From contig JAFWEL010000130.1 of assembly GCA_017512905.1 (NCBI GenBank), positions 1 to 64,000 on the forward strand: a stretch of 64,000 bases of DNA, written 5' to 3'. Each line of letters begins with the position of its first letter. Position 1 is the stretch's first letter. Positions 7,882 through 17,279 of this stretch are shown piece by piece. Under the pieces are notes generated by a model. That model did not search any database and had not been told where the DNA came from. It saw nothing but the letters and a program-made list of their open reading frames with translations. This stretch comes from Clostridia bacterium. GTDB lineage: Bacteria; Bacillota; Clostridia; Christensenellales; Aristaeellaceae. Both the position numbers and the translations under genes were made by a program.

Positions 7882-10800
7882 GATTCTCACGCTGCCGGGC
7901 GGGACGTAGATTCGGGCGTCTCCCGAAGGGGAAACCGCGTCGGCAGCCGATATTCCCTATGTCAACTACCACCGCCACACCTGCTACAGCAACGTGATGC
8001 TGACGGACAGCGTGGTGACGAACGAGGACTACGCCAGGCGCGCCGTGGAGCTGGGTCACACCGTCCTGTCCTCCTGCGAGCACGGCACCCAGGGCAACTA
8101 CTGGCAGTGTTCCGAACTGGCGAAGCAGTACGGCCTGCGCTGGCGGTATGTGAGCGAAGCGTACTTCGTGAAGGACCGGCGCGAGAAGGACAACGCCAAC
8201 TGCCATCTGATTCTGGCGGCCAAAACCCGCAAGGGCATCGGCGATCTGAACTTCGCGCTGTCCGAGGCGAATATCAGCGGCTACTACTACCGCCCGCGGG
8301 TGGACCTGGAGCTGCTGATGGCGCTCGATCCCAGGGACGTGTTCGTCACAACGGCCTGCGTCGGCGGGGTATACAAGTACGGCTGGGAGGAGGCCGAAAA
8401 GTTGATCCTCCGAATGGCTAGCCACTTCCGGGACAGCTTCATGCTGGAGGTGCAGTATCACGACACCGACAAACAGCGGGAGGTCAACCGATTCCTGCTG
8501 GGGCTGTACCGCAAGCACGGCATCCCGCTGATCATGGGTACGGACAGCCATTTCATCTACCCGGAGGACGCCGCGCTGAGGGATCAGCGGCTGGAGGCCA
8601 ATCGCATCCGCTATGAGGACGAGGGCGGTTGGTATATGGACTACTCCTCCGGCACGGAGGCATACCGTCGCTTTCGGCAGCAGGGCGTGCTGTCCGACGC
8701 GCAGATTCGGGAGGCGATGGAGAACACCGGCATTTTCCTGACCTTTGAGGATGTGGAGTTCGACAAATCGAAGAAGCTGCCGACGATCTATCCCGATCTT
8801 ACGCAGGAGGAGCGAAACCAGAAATATCTCACGCTGGTCAACGAAGCGTTTGAAGCCCAGACTGCCGGCATGACCGCGGATGACAAGGCGATACGTGCCG
8901 AGGGTGTGGAATACGAGACCAACGTGGTGACCTCCACCAACATGAGCGACTATTTCCTTCTCGACCATGAGATTGTGCGCCGCGCCGTGGAGAAGGGCGG
9001 CATCATCACGAAGACCGGGCGTGGCAGCGCACCCAGCTACTATACCAACTCGCTGCTGGGGCTGTCGTCCATAGACCGCTTCGCCATCCCGGTGGAGATG
9101 TTCCCGGACCGCTTCATATCGGCGGACAGGATCCTGTCGGGCAGCCTGCCGGACATCGACATGAACATCGCCAACCGGGAGGCCTTCGAGGAAGCCCAGG
9201 CGGAGGTCGTCGGCGAGTGGCGCAGCGCGCCCATGGTGGCCTTCGGCACGCTGAAACGGCTGTCGGCGTGGAAGATGTTCTGCCGGGCGGCGAACCTGTC
9301 CTTCGACATCGCCAACGAGGTGGGCAATCAGCTGAAGGCTTACGAACAGGCGGTCAGGTTTGCCGAGGAGGATGAGGAAGTCGTATTGTCGGACTTTGTG
9401 CCCGCGCAGTACCGCGAGCTGGTGGAGGCCAGCGAGCAGTACATGGGCGTAATCGACTCCATATCGCCGCATCCGTGCGCCTATCTGCTGTGCCGGGATG
9501 ACATACGACGGGAGATCGGCATCATCCGCCTGAACAGCAAGGGCGGGAAGAAGAAAACGGTGTTTGCCGCTTTCATCGACGGCGCGACGGCGGAACAGTT
9601 CGGTTACCTTAAAAATGACCTGCTCCTGGTCGAGGTCGTCAAGACCAACCATGAGGCGTTCCGCCGCATCGGCATGGAGCAGCCGGATGTGAACGCGCTT
9701 CTGAGGCTCGTCGCCAACGACCGGGAGACCTGGCGCATGTATGCGGATGGCCTGACAATGGGGCTGAACCAGGTGGAGCAGCCCAAGACCCGGGAGAAGG
9801 TCATGCAGTACAAGCCGAGGAACATCACGGAGCTGGCGGCCTTCGTGGCGGCGGTGCGACCGGCCTTCAAGTCCATGCTGCCGGTATTCCTTGCCAGGAA
9901 GCACTTTGACTACGGCATTCCAGCCTTCGATAAGCTGATCCAGACCCGGGAGATGACCTCCAGCTTCATACTGTTCCAGGAGCAGCTAATGAAGACGCTC
10001 CAGCACGCGGGATTCACCGCACCGGAATCCTATGCCGCCATCAAGGCCATCGGCAAGAAGCACCCGGAGAAGGTGCTGCCGCTGAAGCAGCGCTTTCTGG
10101 AAGCCTTTGCCGCAAAAAGCGATATGGCTTCCGCTGAAAAGGTGTGGAGGATCATAGAGGACGCTACGAGCTATGGTTTCAATAGTTCGCATGCTGTCTG
10201 CGTCGCCCTGGATTCCCTCTACGGCGCGTGGCTGAAGGCGCACTATCCCCTGGAATACTACACGACGCTGCTCTCCGGCTACGCGGCGAAGGGCGACAAG
10301 GATCGCATCGCGCTGGTCAAGGAGGAGATGCAGCGGGGCTTCGGAATCCGCGTGGTGCCCTGCAAATTCCGGCAGGACAACCGCGATTTCTACATCGACC
10401 ACGCCGGGAACACGATCTCGGACGCATAGAGCTCGGTCAAGCACGTCAGTCGAAAAGTGGCGGACGCGCTGTACAGGATGCAGGACGAATTCTACGTCTG
10501 CTTCACCGACCTGCTCTACGACATGGAGGTCCATCCGGCCTTTGATTCGCAGGTGATCGAAATCTTGATACGACTGGACTACTTCAGGGAATTCGGCGGG
10601 AGCGGCAAATTGTAGAAGCTCTACCGAGAATTCCGCAACGGGGAATTCCGATTCTCCAAGACGCACATTCAGAAGACCCAGGAAGCCCGGCTGAAGATCC
10701 TCCGCAGGCTGGAGGGTGAAATGCCGGAAGAGGAGATCCCGCCGCGTGAGCTGATCCGCTTCGAGATCGAGCACTGCGGCACGCCCGTGAGCACCTTCCC

Positions 10801-11062
10801 GGAGCTGCGCGACGAATACGCCGTGCTGGAGGTGGACGACCGCTACAGCCCCAGGGTCAAGCTGTGCAGCCTGGCCACAGGACGGATGGGCGTCATGAAG
10901 CTCAAGAAAGCGCTGTTCAAGACCAAACCGTTGGAAGCTGGGGAGATACTTCGACTGCTGTCATGGGAACGCAAGCCCGCCTACACCTATGTGGATGGCA
11001 AGGCGCGTCCCCGCCACGACACCTGCGACCTCTGGATCACCGGCTACGAAGTGGTCGTGTGA
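7868..11062 (+). CDS. dnaE: DNA polymerase III alpha subunit (PHP-DnaE type), three ambers
   Basis: 1064 residues. A GTG start follows AGGAGG. The N-terminal PHP domain opens with YHRHTCYS. The polymerase core has GRGSAP near 383 and PDIDMN near 428, the latter giving two catalytic Asp. TAG codons are 7907 (codon 14), 10427 (854) and 10613 (916). The second falls in ISDA-x-SSVKHVS, where DnaE proteins have Leu before the helix-hairpin-helix. The domain order is that of bacterial DnaE, without a 3'-5' exonuclease. It would be the replicase of the element. The suppressor tRNA begins 34 bases after its stop. Confidence 0.92.
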
Positions 11063-11096
11063 TTCACGGCGGCTGGCGGCAATGCCGGCCGCATGG

Positions 11097-11181
11097 GGGA
11101 GCATGGTGGAATTGGCAGACACGGAGGTCTCTAAAACCTCTGCCGGAAGGCGTGCGAGTTCAAGTCTCGCTGCTCCTACCA
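11097..11181 (+). tRNA. Leucine-type suppressor tRNA, anticodon CUA (reads UAG)
   Basis: 85 bases with encoded CCA (11179-11181). The acceptor stem GGGAGCA/TGCTCCT has a G-U first pair. The D stem is GTG/CAC with loop GAATTGGCAGA. The anticodon stem is GAGGT/ACCTC and its loop CTCTAAA gives anticodon CTA at 11131-11133 after T33. The variable arm of 13 bases (TGCC-GGAA-GGCG) makes it class II, and the T arm is GCGAG/CTCGC. A73 and the D-loop pattern are those of bacterial tRNA-Leu; tRNA-Ser has G73 and a longer arm. Loop positions 36-38 are AAA, the MiaA recognition sequence. It lies inside the operon, between dnaE and the remA-like gene. Confidence 0.93.
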
Positions 11182-11183
11182 CA

Positions 11184-11200
11184 ATCCCCACGACGGGGAT
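11184..11200 (+). other. Small hairpin after the tRNA
   Basis: ATCCCC-ACGAC-GGGGAT forms a 6-bp stem starting two bases after the encoded CCA. There is no T tract, so it is unlikely to terminate. It may help 3' processing of the tRNA out of the operon transcript. Confidence 0.45.
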
Positions 11201-11219
11201 GAGAATGGAGGTATAGACA

Positions 11220-11546
11220 ATGGGAACCAATCAGTAGCGCTTTGTTCATGTGGGCTTCGGCAACATGCTCTGCGCGAACCGCATCGTGGTGATCCTGACA
11301 CCCGGTACGGCCTGCGCGAAGCGATAGCTGAAGAACGCCAAGGAACACAAGCTGCATTTCGACCTGTCGTTCGGCAGGACGACCAAGGCGCTGATTCTCC
11401 TGGAGGACGGCAGGGTTGTCAGCTGCGCCCTGACACCCAGGACCATCGGCGCGAGAATCGACGCGATTCCCGGCGACGGGATCGCAGAAGGAGAGAACGA
11501 ACATGAAGATCATCAGGCAGACGGCGAAGATACTGGCTCCGAATGA
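11220..11546 (+). CDS. RemA-like (DUF370) DNA-binding regulator, two ambers
   Basis: 108 residues. ATG at 11220 follows GGAGG. The body matches RemA: FVHVGFGNMLCANRI, then an R-x-LKNAKEH segment, FGRTTKALILL and VVSCALTP. TAG at 11235 (codon 6) and 11325 (codon 36); the second aligns with Ile in B. subtilis RemA (KR-I-IQEA). RemA is an arginine-rich DNA-binding activator of biofilm genes in Firmicutes. A phage-borne copy right after the suppressor tRNA is unusual. The acidic C-terminal 40 residues are not part of RemA and overlap thyX by 44 bases. Confidence 0.8.
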
Positions 11547-12117
11547 CGGCGCGGAAGCCCTTCGCCGAATCGAACAGGCCGGTCGCAACTGCTACCGATC
11601 CGAGGGGAAGATCACGGCGGACAGCGCGCCGGGCTTTGTGCGGGGATAGATCCGGCGCGGGCACCTGTCTCCGCTGGAGTTCGCGGACATGACCGTGGAG
11701 TTGGTCACCTCCCGGGACGTCATGGCTGAGATCACCCGGCACCGGCTGGCCAGCTTTGCCATAGAGAGCCAGAGATATGTATGTATGAACGGCGAGATCG
11801 CCTTTATCGAACCGGAATGCTTCATTTCCGGCGACACGGCCTCCGCAATCTGGCGCATCAGCATGGCGGAATCCGAGAGGACCTATCACAAGCTGCTGGA
11901 ATGCGGCTGGCTGCCGCAGGACGCGAGGAAGGTGCTGCCCAACTCGACGGCGACGCGCATCGTGATGAAGGCCAACCTGCGGGAGTGGCGGCATATCTTT
12001 GCGCTGCGCACCAGCCCGGCGGCCTATCCTGAGATTCGGGCATAGATGGCCGAACTGCTGGAGCAGGCGAAAAAGACCATCCCCGTGGTCTTCGACGATC
12101 TGGAGGCGGCGGAGTGA
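11503..12117 (+). CDS. thyX: Flavin-dependent thymidylate synthase ThyX, two ambers
   Basis: 204 residues. ATG at 11503 follows AGAAGGAG. The ThyX motif RHRLAS followed by ESQRYV is present, as are ARKVLPNSTATRIVMKANLRE and the terminal EIRA segment. TAG at 11647 (codon 49, in VRG-x-IRRGHLSP) and 12043 (codon 181, in EIRA-x-MAELL) both take positions that are Leu or another hydrophobic residue in ThyX. The enzyme methylates dUMP with methylene-folate and FADH2, supplying dTMP for replication. It joins NrdD/NrdG and the Nudix gene in a nucleotide-supply block. Confidence 0.92.
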
Positions 12118-12335
12118 GCGTCGTCCTCTACACGAATCACTGCCCCTGCTGCGAGGTGCTGGAGAGCAGGATGAAAGCCGCAGGCATCCGTTACAGGGCC
12201 GTGGACGACGTCCGCATGATGCTGGAGATGGGCCTGACCACGATGCCCATGCTGGAGACGGACGATCTGATGATGAACTATCCGGCTGCGCTGAAGTGGC
12301 TGGAGGAAAGGACGAAAACGACGAATGAGAATTGA
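12114..12335 (+). CDS. Glutaredoxin-like protein
   Basis: 73 residues, from a GTG that overlaps the thyX stop. A thioredoxin-fold start (VVLYTNHCPCCEVLE) carries a CPCC redox motif. The cis-Pro loop is TTMPML and the end contains a Glu-rich helix. It probably transfers electrons to an enzyme encoded nearby, perhaps the ribonucleotide reductase; its size and place resemble NrdH/glutaredoxins of phages. It has no TAG. Its stop overlaps the nrdD start by 11 bases. Confidence 0.75.
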   Translation: MSVVLYTNHCPCCEVLESRMKAAGIRYRAVDDVRMMLEMGLTTMPMLETDDLMMNYPAALKWLEERTKTTNEN

Positions 12336-15300
12336 CAAGTACCGGGATCACGCCGCGCATTAGGACTTCATCGCCCGCTACGGCAGGGCGTCCAACGCCG
12401 CCACAGGCAGCGAGGTCGATCCCAACGCCAATGTGGAGAACAAGAACATCGCCACGCTGGAGACGGAGATCTACAAGCGAGACGCCATCGCCATCAACCG
12501 GCTGGGGATGTACCGGAAGCTTCAGGAGCTGTACGGCACCGACACCGCGGAGGAATACCTGCGGCAACTGGAGGAGCACGAGATCTACAGGCACGATGAA
12601 ACGGGCATTCTGGGCAAGCCGTATACATATGGGGCGAAGGAAGCAGTCATTGTGAAAACGCCTTTCGGTGTGAAACTCGTTTCTCTTGAAGACATGTATG
12701 ACATGTGTTCTGAGCCAGCGGTAGTTGTTGACACAAAAAATCGTGTGGCGCAGAAGTACCCGATTGATTGGTATGTCCTCGATCGGAACGGCTATACCAA
12801 AGTGACCGCCATTACGAAAAAGGAACGCCATAGGGATCTGGTTAGTGTTAAGACACAGTTTGGGGAGGATGTGATCGTTACCGATAATCACCCGATGATT
12901 GTAAGCGATGATGTCAACGACACCGTCGAGGCAATCGATTCCCTGGACAAACCTCAGTATTCTTGCGACTGGGATGATGATACTGTTGGAGCCCATATCA
13001 AAGATAGCGCCTGCGTTGCTATCGGTGATAACTACAATCTCTATACCATCGTCCGTCGTGGCAACTACCATCACATTTCGGCCCCGAACATAAAGTTCGA
13101 CGAAGATTTAGGGTATTTCCTTGGATTCTTTGTCGCTGAGGGTTGGTTTGCCGCCATGCCTAACTATCATTCATATGGGATGATGATTAAGGTGAAGGGT
13201 ACCGAGGATTTGCACAAATGCTGTGATGCCCTGTTTAGATCGACAGGCATAGTCGCATTTATTCAGGAACATGAGGACTGGCGAGGATTACGGACGCTGA
13301 AGGTTTCGCATCCTGATTTTGTGGATTTTTGCATGAACAAGATGCGCTTGGGCCGGAAAGCGCCCGAGAAGAAATGCCCGATTGATATTCTGGAATACCC
13401 GAAATCCTTCAGGCAGGGCTTTATCGCGGGCCTCATTGACGGGGATGGCACTCTCGACGACAGGGGACGAGCACTTATCAGGCTCAGTTCAAGGACATGC
13501 GTCAGTCAGCTTTCTTATGTCTTGAAGAGCTTAGGAGTACCGTCTTCAATGACATATGGCGACTATTCTGGAAATGAAGACGCTTTGATCAAGTCGTCAT
13601 TCCCCTGTTTCGGGATTGCTTTCCCGATGAGCGATTTATTCTCGATGTCCCGCAAATACCAGGGGGTACTGCCAAAGTTCAATAAACATCCTTCTGGATG
13701 GGGAAAGGTGCGCAGTGTCAAGCCGATACAAAATGAGTATTTCCTTCGGGATAATGAGTTTATCTATGATATAACGACTGAGTCCCATTCGTTTATGCTC
13801 AACAACATTTGGGTACACAACTGCGCCAGCGTGACCCTTTATCCGTTCCTGTTCCACGGGAACACCTGCATCGGCGGCACTAGCGAGGCTCCGAAGAACC
13901 TGGCGTCGTTCAACGGCGCGTTCATCAACCTGGTATTCGCGCTGGCCAGCCAGTTCTGCGGCGCGATCTCCACGCCGGAGTGGTTGAGCTACATGGACTA
14001 CTTCATTCGCAGGGAGTACGGGGAGGATTACTACCTGTATCCCGAGAAGGCTGCGGACCTGTCGTTCAGGAACAGGACAATCGACAAGGTGATCACTGAC
14101 AGCTTCGAGCAGGTGGTGTACTCCCTGAACCAGCCCGCCGCGGCGCGAGGCAACCAGTCCGTGTTCTGGAACATTGCCTACTTCGACGCTCCGTACTTCA
14201 AGGGCATGTTTGAGGATTTCGTGTTCCCGGACGGCACCCCGATGAAGTGGGAATCTGTGAGCTGGCTCCAGAAACGGTTCATGAAGTGGTTCAATCAGGA
14301 ACGTCGGCGCAAGCTGCTGACCTTCCCGGTGGAGACGGTCAACCTGCTGGACGACGGTTCGGATTTCGTCGATCAGGAATGGGCGGACTTCACCGCCGAG
14401 ATGTGGGCGGAGGGACACAGCTTCTTCCTGTATCGCTCCGATTCGGTCGATTCGCTGGCATCGTGCTGTAGACTAAGGAATGAGCTTCAGGACAACGCTT
14501 TCTCCTATACGCTCGGCGCGGGCGGTGTGGCCACGGGAAGCAAGTGCGTGATGACGATCAACGTGAACCGCCTGGTCCAGAACGCTATCTGGGACGATCC
14601 CATGAACGACATCCGCGAAGCGATGGGGGTCATGGTCGGGAAGGTCCACAAGTATCTGCTGGCCTTCAATGACATTCTTACAGAGCGCCGGGAAGCCGGG
14701 CTGCTGCCGGTTTACGACGCGGGCTTCGTCACGCCGGAAAAGCAGTACCTGACGGTAGGCATCAACGGCTTCATCGAAGGCGCGGAATCACTGGGGATAG
14801 AGCCGGACGCCGACAACCTTGACTATGTGAAATATGCCGAAGCAGTTCTCCAGCCAATCTATGAGGCAAACCGCAGGGATCGTACTGAGGATATCATGTG
14901 GAATTGTGAAATGGTGCCCGCGGAAAATCTCGGCGTGAAGAACGCCGCATGGGATAAAGCGGAAAAACTGTTCGTCCCGAGAGATTGCTACAACAGCTAC
15001 TTCTTCCGCGTGGAGGACCCGAAGGTGAATGTGCTGGACAAGCTGAAGCTGCACGGCAGGGAATTCACCCGGTATCTGGACGGCGGTACCGCCTGCCACA
15101 TCAACCTGGACGAGCATCTGACGAAGGAGCAGTACGCGCTGCTGCTGAGGGCGGCGATCCGCACGGGCTGCAACTACCTGACCTTCAACGTGCCGAACAC
15201 GCTGTGCCGGCAGTGCGGGTACATCAGCAAGCACCGGCTGGACAAGTGCCCCAGGTGCGGCAGCGACGATCTGGATTACGCCACCCGGGTAATCGGGTAC

Positions 15301-15399
15301 CTGAAGCTGGTCTCCCGGTTCGCGGAGGCTCGGCAGGAAGAGGCCGGACGGCGTCATTACTCGAAGGGACTGGAGGAGGATCATGAGCCGAGTGATTAA
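12325..15399 (+). CDS. nrdD: Anaerobic ribonucleotide reductase NrdD with intein, amber at codon 13
   Basis: 1024 codons including a 399-residue intein (12625-13821), leaving a mature protein of about 625 residues. TAG at 12361 is codon 13, just before the conserved region VDPNANVENKN. After the intein come CASVTLYPFLFHG, the core barrel, a four-Cys zinc site (CRQC..CPRC) and the glycyl-radical loop RVIGY followed by RRHY. It reduces ribonucleotides to deoxyribonucleotides without oxygen, after activation by NrdG (15806). The conserved KPY/C extein junction holds the first active-domain Cys, so splicing is needed for activity. Confidence 0.93.
12625..13821 (+). other. Intein with LAGLIDADG endonuclease in NrdD, Thr at position 1
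   Basis: The insert lies between KPY and CASVTLYP. Block B has TDNH, block F has YDITTESHSFML, and the end is VHN before +1 Cys, all canonical. The two endonuclease motifs are LGFFVAEG and AGLIDGDG. The first residue is Thr (TYGAKEAVIV), not Cys, Ser or Ala. There is no Cys at block F position 4 and no block B Trp, so it is not class 3. There is no TAG inside. The insert is more AT-rich than its host gene. Confidence 0.85.
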
Positions 15400-15580
15400 G
15401 AATCCCGACGAGGTTTTCGTCCGAAATCTCAAAAAGCGGATCAAGAACAACAACGGCTACTGCCCCTGCAAGTTGGAGAAGAAGCCGGACAACAAGTGTC
15501 CCTGCAAAGATTTCCGCGAGGGCCGGGGCTGCGACTGCGGATAGTACATCGAAATGCCGGAGGATGAAGAGAAATGCTGA
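15383..15580 (+). CDS. Ferredoxin-thioredoxin reductase-like Fe-S protein, amber at codon 54
   Basis: 65 residues, overlapping the end of nrdD by 17 bases. The Cys pattern CPC..CPC..CDC is that of the catalytic subunit of ferredoxin:thioredoxin reductase, which binds a 4Fe-4S cluster and a redox disulfide. TAG at 15542 follows CDCG and precedes YIE; the family normally reads CHCGLY, so the TAG stands for Leu. A stop here would leave all the cysteines, so this is the one gene in which truncation might be tolerated. It could deliver electrons to NrdD/NrdG or the glutaredoxin. Confidence 0.75.
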
Positions 15581-15819
15581 TTTGTGTCGAGTGCGAGCGG
15601 GTTTTCGATCAGCCCAGACATATCGTTGAGCGCCACGGGCTGGATACGCCGCCCTATGAAGAATACGACGCCTGCCCGTACTGCTTCGGCACAAACATCC
15701 ATCCGGCCAGGACGTGCGATGTGTGCGGCAAGTGGCTGACAGGCGGCTACATCAAGACCATTGACGGGCAGCGTATCTGCGATGGCTGCTATACCGCGAG
15801 GGACGTTGGGGACGACTGA
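15574..15819 (+). CDS. Double zinc-ribbon protein
   Basis: 81 residues, beginning at an ATG that overlaps the previous stop. Four CxxC pairs (CVEC, CPYC, CDVC, CDGC) suggest two zinc ribbons, with a His-rich stretch after the first pair. No catalytic motif. It lies between the FTR-like gene and nrdG and has no TAG. Role unknown. Confidence 0.6.
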   Translation: MLICVECERVFDQPRHIVERHGLDTPPYEEYDACPYCFGTNIHPARTCDVCGKWLTGGYIKTIDGQRICDGCYTARDVGDD

Positions 15820-16294
15820 TCCTCCGCTGAAATATGTGGAGCATGCCGTGACCATGGCGGAGGCGCCGCTGGAAATCAGCCTGACGATCTCGATTTCCAA
15901 CTGCGCCTTCCGCTGCCACGGATGCCATTCACAGTATTTGCAGGAGGACGTGGGAAAACCGCTGCTCCCGGACCTGCAAGGGATCATTGAGCGGTACAAA
16001 GGGCTGATCTCCTGCGTTTGCCTGATGGGCGAAGGCCGAAATCCCGCGGAATAGCGCGAGGCATAGCGCATAATACATGAAAACGGTCTGAAAACCTGCC
16101 TGTACAGCGGTAACGACGATGATAAGGCGTTTCAACACGTCTACGGCCTTCTGGATTACCTCAAAACAGGGCATTACGACGAAAAACTGGGCGGTTTGGA
16201 CTGCCCAATGACCAATCAGCGATTCTACCGCCTCGAAAACGGACGGTTGATCGATAGAACATCATTATTTCGAGAGAGGAAGGTGAAAAAATGA
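15806..16294 (+). CDS. nrdG: Anaerobic RNR-activating radical-SAM protein NrdG, two ambers
   Basis: 162 residues from a TTG at 15806 (GAGGG lies just upstream; a GTG further on is possible). The radical-SAM motif is CAFRCHGC, the CxxxCxxC that binds the 4Fe-4S cluster. TAG at 16052 and 16064 lies in NPAE-x-REA-x-RIIHENGLKT, where the family has Leu at both places. The product makes the glycyl radical of NrdD using S-adenosylmethionine. The stop overlaps the ATG of the Nudix gene. Confidence 0.87.
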
Positions 16295-16938
16295 CGCCGG
16301 AACAGTACAGAGAGAAGTACGGCGACGCCAAAATCATGGTCGTGCCCATGAAGGCGCTTGACGGCTTATAGAAGGAGGGCTTCACCTGCAGGAAGGACGC
16401 CGTTTTCAAGAAAAACGGCGAATCCGTGCCCCTGGGACATATCATCTTCGACAATCTGACGCCGAAACTCCGCTGCGAGGCGGAATGCGATCCGTCCTTC
16501 AAGCAGATCATCCCGTATGTGCTGGTAGAGCACAAACCCACGGGACGATACTTCATGACAACGCGGATCGGAGGTGAAGAACGCCTCAAGGGGCAGGCCA
16601 GCATCGGCCTCGGCGGTCATCTGGAAGACGGAGAGGACGTCGTTGACGCCCTGTTCCGCGAGTTGGAGGAGGAAATCGGTCTGGAGAAGGATCAGATGTC
16701 CGAAATCCAGCTCTGCGGGTACATCTACAGCGAGCTCAACGAGGTGGACAGCGTCCATTTGGGCGTGGTATACCATGCGCTCACGGATCGGGAGGACATT
16801 GTCTGCCGGGAACACGACAAACTGGTCGGAGGCTGGTTCACAGTGCCCCAGATGAAGGAAGCCCGGCGCAACGGCTACATGGAATCCTGGAGCGCGGTCT
16901 GTTTTGACGCGCTGCTGGACGAGGAGGATGAGGATTAA
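16291..16938 (+). CDS. Nudix hydrolase, amber at codon 27
   Basis: 215 residues, with ATG overlapping the nrdG stop. The Nudix box GGHLEDGEDVV..ALFRELEEEIGL fits GX5EX7REUXEEXGU and lies around residues 110-132. TAG at 16369 is codon 27 (ALDGL-x-KEGF), before the fold begins. Nudix enzymes hydrolyse nucleoside diphosphates linked to another group; here it may clean the nucleotide pool or act on a signalling nucleotide. The substrate cannot be told from sequence. Confidence 0.8.
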
Positions 16939-17279
16939 TGGCTGTGATCCTGGGAGTACAGCCCGACGTGCCAACTGAGGTCAACGAGAACGGCGGTCGG
17001 CAGTCCGCAACGCCGTATGCGTTCCACTTCCTGCCGCCGCACGCGCTGTTCGCCGCTGCTGAGGTGGCAAAATATGGCGCTGAGAAGTACGGCGAGACGC
17101 TTCTCAATCGGAATTACAAGAAGATCCCGCCGGAGGAACACGTCAACCATGCCATCCAGCACTTGTTCGCATACCTCGCCGGGGATGAAAGCGACAACCA
17201 CCTGAGTCACGCCATCCTCCGGGCGATGTTCGCCTATGAGGTCGATCATGAGCGAGACCGGATAGACGGCGAGGCATGA
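16938..17279 (+). CDS. DUF5664-like (MazG-type fold) protein
   Basis: 113 residues, with ATG overlapping the Nudix stop by one base. The helical core has LLPP-type HFLPPHALFAAAEV, YGAEKYGE, EEHVNHAIQHLFAYLAGD and a final HAILRAMFA. The two HxxxH-like helices resemble the dATP/dGTP pyrophosphohydrolase-type proteins found in many phages. A role in shaping the dNTP pool is likely but inferred. No TAG. It overlaps the start of the ruvC-like gene by 32 bases. Confidence 0.7.
   Translation: MAVILGVQPDVPTEVNENGGRQSATPYAFHFLPPHALFAAAEVAKYGAEKYGETLLNRNYKKIPPEEHVNHAIQHLFAYLAGDESDNHLSHAILRAMFAYEVDHERDRIDGEA

Noticed and set aside
7853..9904. Long open frame on the minus strand over dnaE
   Set aside because: It is an antisense shadow caused by GC-rich codon use; the plus strand encodes clear PHP and polymerase motifs. 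The same holds for the long antisense frames over the primase-helicase gene, clpC, mutS, mutL, the flavodiiron gene and gerA.
11097..11181. UAG = Gln, Tyr or pyrrolysine
   Set aside because: The tRNA is class II with a long variable arm and A73, unlike tRNA-Gln, bacterial suppressors of Tyr type by D-arm pattern, or tRNA-Pyl. No pyrrolysine gene is seen, and conserved positions favour an aliphatic residue.
11097..11181. Serine suppressor tRNA
   Set aside because: Class II tRNAs include Ser, but tRNA-Ser has G73 and a longer variable arm; the D loop here matches tRNA-Leu.
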